A stretch of DNA of 10,302 bases from an uncultured Collinsella sp. (GTDB taxonomy: Bacteria > Actinomycetota > Coriobacteriia > Coriobacteriales > Coriobacteriaceae), in the NCBI GenBank assembly GCA_934650975.1, contig CAKUFW010000071.1, positions 1-10,302 on the forward strand, written 5' to 3'. Numbering within the stretch: the stretch's first letter is position 1; each line of letters opens with the position of its first letter. This document shows, piece by piece, positions 7,101 through 10,302 of this stretch. The notes below the pieces were generated by a model. It saw nothing but the letters and a program-made list of their open reading frames with translations, made no database searches and was not told the DNA's origin. Made by a program: the position numbers and the translations under genes.

Positions 7101-7493
7101 CCGTCGCCAGAGTCTCTGAGTCACTTTACCCAGCTAAAGCTGGCATAACAGCTAGAGTGAGCGTCGTACAAAGGCAAGGGAAATTCGCAAACAATTCGGT
7201 GAACGGTATCTGCCCGCGCTCGCGTTTCCTGCGGATTTGTCAAAAACGCTCTTATGTTATAAAAAAAGAAACATATAACAGCCCAGATGGAGAGGGTCGC
7301 TATGTTATCCTTCTCAAACGGGTGAAATCTTGGGTTTAGGGTTGCAGCGCCAAGGTGGACAAACGTTTTTCCCTGCGTCAAAACGTGGCGGAAAACGGAA
7401 GAAGCCGGTCGTGCAAGCCGAACATTCAAGAATTCAATAAGCAGCGGTGTGAGAGAGCGCCGCATTACACGTAACTAGGAGCGTGGTTACACA
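7101..7493 (+). promoter_or_regulatory. Long, AT-richer control and leader region of the PFL genes
   Basis: No gene is supported here on either strand. The stretch is clearly less GC-rich than its neighbours. It holds a CCAGCT-AA-AGCTGG dyad (7130-7143) and four TGTTAT/ATAACA half-sites: 7145-7150, 7255-7260, 7275-7280 and 7303-7308. It also holds an A7 run at 7261 and an ACGTTTT/AAAACGT inverted pair (7363-7369, 7380-7386). A possible promoter is TTGTCA (7237-7242) with TATAAA (7258-7263), though the 15-bp spacing is short. If that promoter is used, the mRNA leader is more than 200 nt long. PFL genes are usually controlled by redox or oxygen regulators, which fits a long upstream region. Confidence 0.45.
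7471..7490 (+). promoter_or_regulatory. PFL ribosome binding site inside a small hairpin loop
   Basis: AGGAG (7477-7481) is the only Shine-Dalgarno before the PFL ATG at 7494, but 12 nt is a long spacing. GTAAC (7471-7475) and GTTAC (7486-7490) are complementary and would present the AGGAG in a 10-nt loop. Folding would bring the site spatially nearer the AUG, or could hide it. The stem is only 5 bp, so the effect is uncertain. Confidence 0.35.
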
Positions 7494-9545
<2,052 letters not shown>

Positions 9546-9546
9546 C

Positions 9547-9571
9547 TATTGTTAGTGCTATACTAACAATA
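9547..9571. promoter_or_regulatory. 10-bp dyad covering a possible extended -10 promoter
   Basis: TATTGTTAGT (9547-9556) and ACTAACAATA (9562-9571) are perfect inverted copies around a 5-nt centre. Inside sits TGCTATACT (9556-9564), which matches an extended -10 element (TG, one base, TATACT). No good -35 is at the right distance, as is common for extended -10 promoters. The dyad begins 2 bp after the PFL stop codon. It could be an operator over a private promoter for the small gene, or an RNA hairpin at the end of the large message. Confidence 0.5.
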
Positions 9572-9587
9572 ACGATTACTGATTAGA

Positions 9588-9607
9588 GCGCCGGTTCCGG
9601 CCGGCGC
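9588..9607 (+). promoter_or_regulatory. GC-rich hairpin ahead of the small glycyl radical gene
   Basis: GCGCCGG (9588-9594) pairs with CCGGCGC (9601-9607) around TTCCGG. It lies 10 nt before the AAGGAG (9618-9623) and has no T run after it, so I read it as an mRNA element (stability, processing or translation tuning) and not a terminator. Confidence 0.5.
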
Positions 9608-9630
9608 CTATCAATCGAAGGAGACACATC

Positions 9631-9882
9631 ATGAAGGTTTCTGAAGTTCCCGAGACTCAGGCCGACAACCTGGTCCACATGCTCGACGCTTACGCCGAGA
9701 AGGGTGGCCACCACCTGAACATCAACGTCTTCAACCGTGAGACGCTGCTCGACGCTCAGGCTCACCCCGAGAAGTACCCGCAGCTGACCATTCGCGTTTC
9801 CGGCTATGCCGTGAACTTCCACACGCTCACCAAGGAGCAGCAGGACGAGGTCATTTCGCGTACCTTCCACAACAAGTTCTAA
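9631..9882 (+). CDS. grcA: Stand-alone glycyl radical subunit of pyruvate formate-lyase
   Basis: This 83-aa protein matches the last part of E. coli PflB. It has a short linker helix (about 12-24), Gly-Gly-His-His-Leu-Asn-Ile-Asn-Val (25-33), Pro-Glu-Lys-Tyr-Pro-Gln-Leu-Thr-Ile (46-54) and the radical motif Arg-Val-Ser-Gly-Tyr-Ala-Val (55-61). G58 should carry the radical. The end, Leu-Thr-Lys-Glu-Gln-Gln-x-Glu-Val-Ile-x-Arg-Thr-Phe, also follows PflB. It is shorter than the 127-aa E. coli GrcA (YfiD), lacks that protein's N-terminal region, and begins where the upstream PFL body stops. It is therefore best read as the missing half of that enzyme, although annotation pipelines may call it GrcA. 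The start is firm: AAGGAG lies 7 nt before the ATG. Together the two proteins total 766 aa, against 760 for E. coli PflB. Confidence 0.92.
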   Translation: MKVSEVPETQADNLVHMLDAYAEKGGHHLNINVFNRETLLDAQAHPEKYPQLTIRVSGYAVNFHTLTKEQQDEVISRTFHNKF

Positions 9883-9904
9883 AGGGATTTAACTCCCGCA
9901 GGAT

Positions 9905-10035
9905 CGCCGGGGCTGTTTGGGCTACCTCCCAAAACGTCCTCGGACATGCAAGAAGCCCTCGCTGCGCACTTCGTGCGGCGAGGGCTTCTTGCGTCCTGCG
10001 GAATGTTTTGGGAGGTAGCCCAAACAGCCCCGGCG
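9905..10035. repeat. 131-nt nested palindrome, possible terminator and/or dispersed repeat
   Basis: Outer arms of 31 bp (9905-9935 and 10005-10035) are perfect inverted copies. Inside is a second perfect 15-bp stem (9948-9962 with 9978-9992) capped by CGCAC/GTGCG and a TTC loop. Unpaired 12-nt linkers separate the two stems. Each outer arm can also fold on itself (TTTGGG with CCCAAA, 9916-9933 and 10007-10024), so single strands could form either one long stem or three hairpins in a row. The inner stem, with its AAGAAG and CTTCTT edges, resembles an intrinsic terminator and starts 66 bp after the small gene's stop. The outer arms go far beyond what termination needs and recall REP- or MITE-like palindromic elements. 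Confidence 0.75.
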
Positions 10036-10106
10036 GGGCTCCTGTGTAGTCACCCTTTAGGCGGAACTCTCCTGATGGGTTGAGCGCGCGGGATACTTAT
10101 TTGGTG

Positions 10107-10136
10107 GCTACCGTTTATCGCATATAGCTACCGTTT
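10107..10136. repeat. Direct repeat GCTACCGTTT, 20-bp period
   Basis: GCTACCGTTT occurs at 10107-10116 and 10127-10136, exactly 20 bp apart (about two helical turns). It lies just upstream of a candidate promoter. Same-face spacing suggests tandem binding of a regulator, but no known box is recognised. Confidence 0.4.
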
Positions 10137-10145
10137 GCGGAGTAA

Positions 10146-10174
10146 GTAACACTCTGTAATAAACCGTGTAGAAT
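10146..10174 (+). promoter_or_regulatory. Candidate promoter for a gene beyond the right edge
   Basis: GTAACA (10146-10151) and TAGAAT (10169-10174) have the standard 17-bp spacing and match the -35 and -10 consensus at 4 and 5 of 6 positions. Transcription would start near 10181 and run into the hairpin at 10201. No coding start with a ribosome binding site is visible before the window ends, so the gene lies outside. Confidence 0.35.
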
Positions 10175-10200
10175 CTCAAGTAAGCACGGAGTTTTCCAGG

Positions 10201-10240
10201 GAGACGCTGTCCTTTGTTGTGCAAGGGGCGGCGTCTCTTT
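10201..10240 (+). terminator. Leader hairpin with short T run, possible attenuator
   Basis: GAGACGC (10201-10207) pairs with GCGTCTC (10231-10237), with an inner CCTT/AAGG pairing around an 8-nt loop, followed by TTT. It lies about 20 nt after the expected start of transcription from the 10146-10174 promoter. That suits an attenuator or a short-RNA terminator, but the T run is weak. The 9-mer GTTGTGCAA in its loop region (10216-10224) recurs at 10255-10263. Confidence 0.4.
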
Positions 10241-10302
10241 GGCGCTTGGGCGTCGTTGTGCAACAGCGTGGCGGGCGCGTGCTTGGTATTGAAAAGCCGA
10301 CG

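Noticed and set aside
6006..7124. A 372-aa minus-strand frame opposite the permease
   Set aside because: It is a low-complexity Gly/Asp/His/Arg composition, antisense to a clear membrane transporter.
7121..7465. A 114-aa minus-strand frame filling the PFL upstream region
   Set aside because: No Shine-Dalgarno precedes its ATG, the protein matches nothing I recognise, and the region carries regulatory-looking AT-rich repeats instead.
9549..9569. Rex-type operator between the PFL halves
   Set aside because: The hexamers TTGTTA and TAACAA are present, but the spacing is 9 bp and not the 6 bp of the canonical Rex site.

Overview
The window reads as chromosomal DNA from a strictly or mainly anaerobic, GC-rich gut actinobacterium, most likely a Coriobacteriia member such as Collinsella. 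This is inferred from high GC with strong GC3 bias, AAGGAG-type ribosome binding sites, fermentative pyruvate formate-lyase, and the general look of the proteins. No marker gene fixes the genus.

The left half (about 119-4851) is a minus-strand operon. It runs from a MarR-type regulator (GTG start at 4851) into two ABC exporter half-transporters, and closes with an intrinsic terminator at about 119-155. The three genes overlap by 4 bp and 1 bp, so they are probably translationally coupled. The first ABC protein has a degenerate ATP site and a roughly 210-residue extracytoplasmic insertion. The second has consensus catalytic residues. Together they look like one heterodimeric drug or peptide exporter controlled by its own MarR protein.

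A 287-bp divergent intergenic region (4852-5138) carries several dyads, including a LacI-type CG-centred one. It separates the exporter operon from a plus-strand pair: an SDR oxidoreductase and a KdgT-family permease, plausibly for 2-keto-3-deoxygluconate or a related sugar acid. A terminator-like hairpin and a second hairpin just before the permease ribosome binding site lie between them, so the permease may be set at a lower or separate level. A strong hairpin follows the permease.

The right half is a pyruvate formate-lyase locus. A 474-bp leader region (7020-7493) with several TGTTAT half-sites precedes a 683-aa PFL body that holds the Cys-Cys active-site pair but ends before the glycyl radical domain. 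After 85 bp, an 83-aa gene supplies only that domain, with the RVSGYAV motif. The enzyme is therefore encoded as two polypeptides. The gap between them holds a 10-bp dyad covering a possible extended -10 promoter, then a GC-rich hairpin. Downstream is a 131-nt nested palindrome (9905-10035), which could be a terminator, a dispersed repeat, or both. The last 267 bp look like the promoter and leader of a gene that begins outside the window.

The most unusual biology is the split PFL with its own intergenic control signals. The next is the nested palindrome after it.
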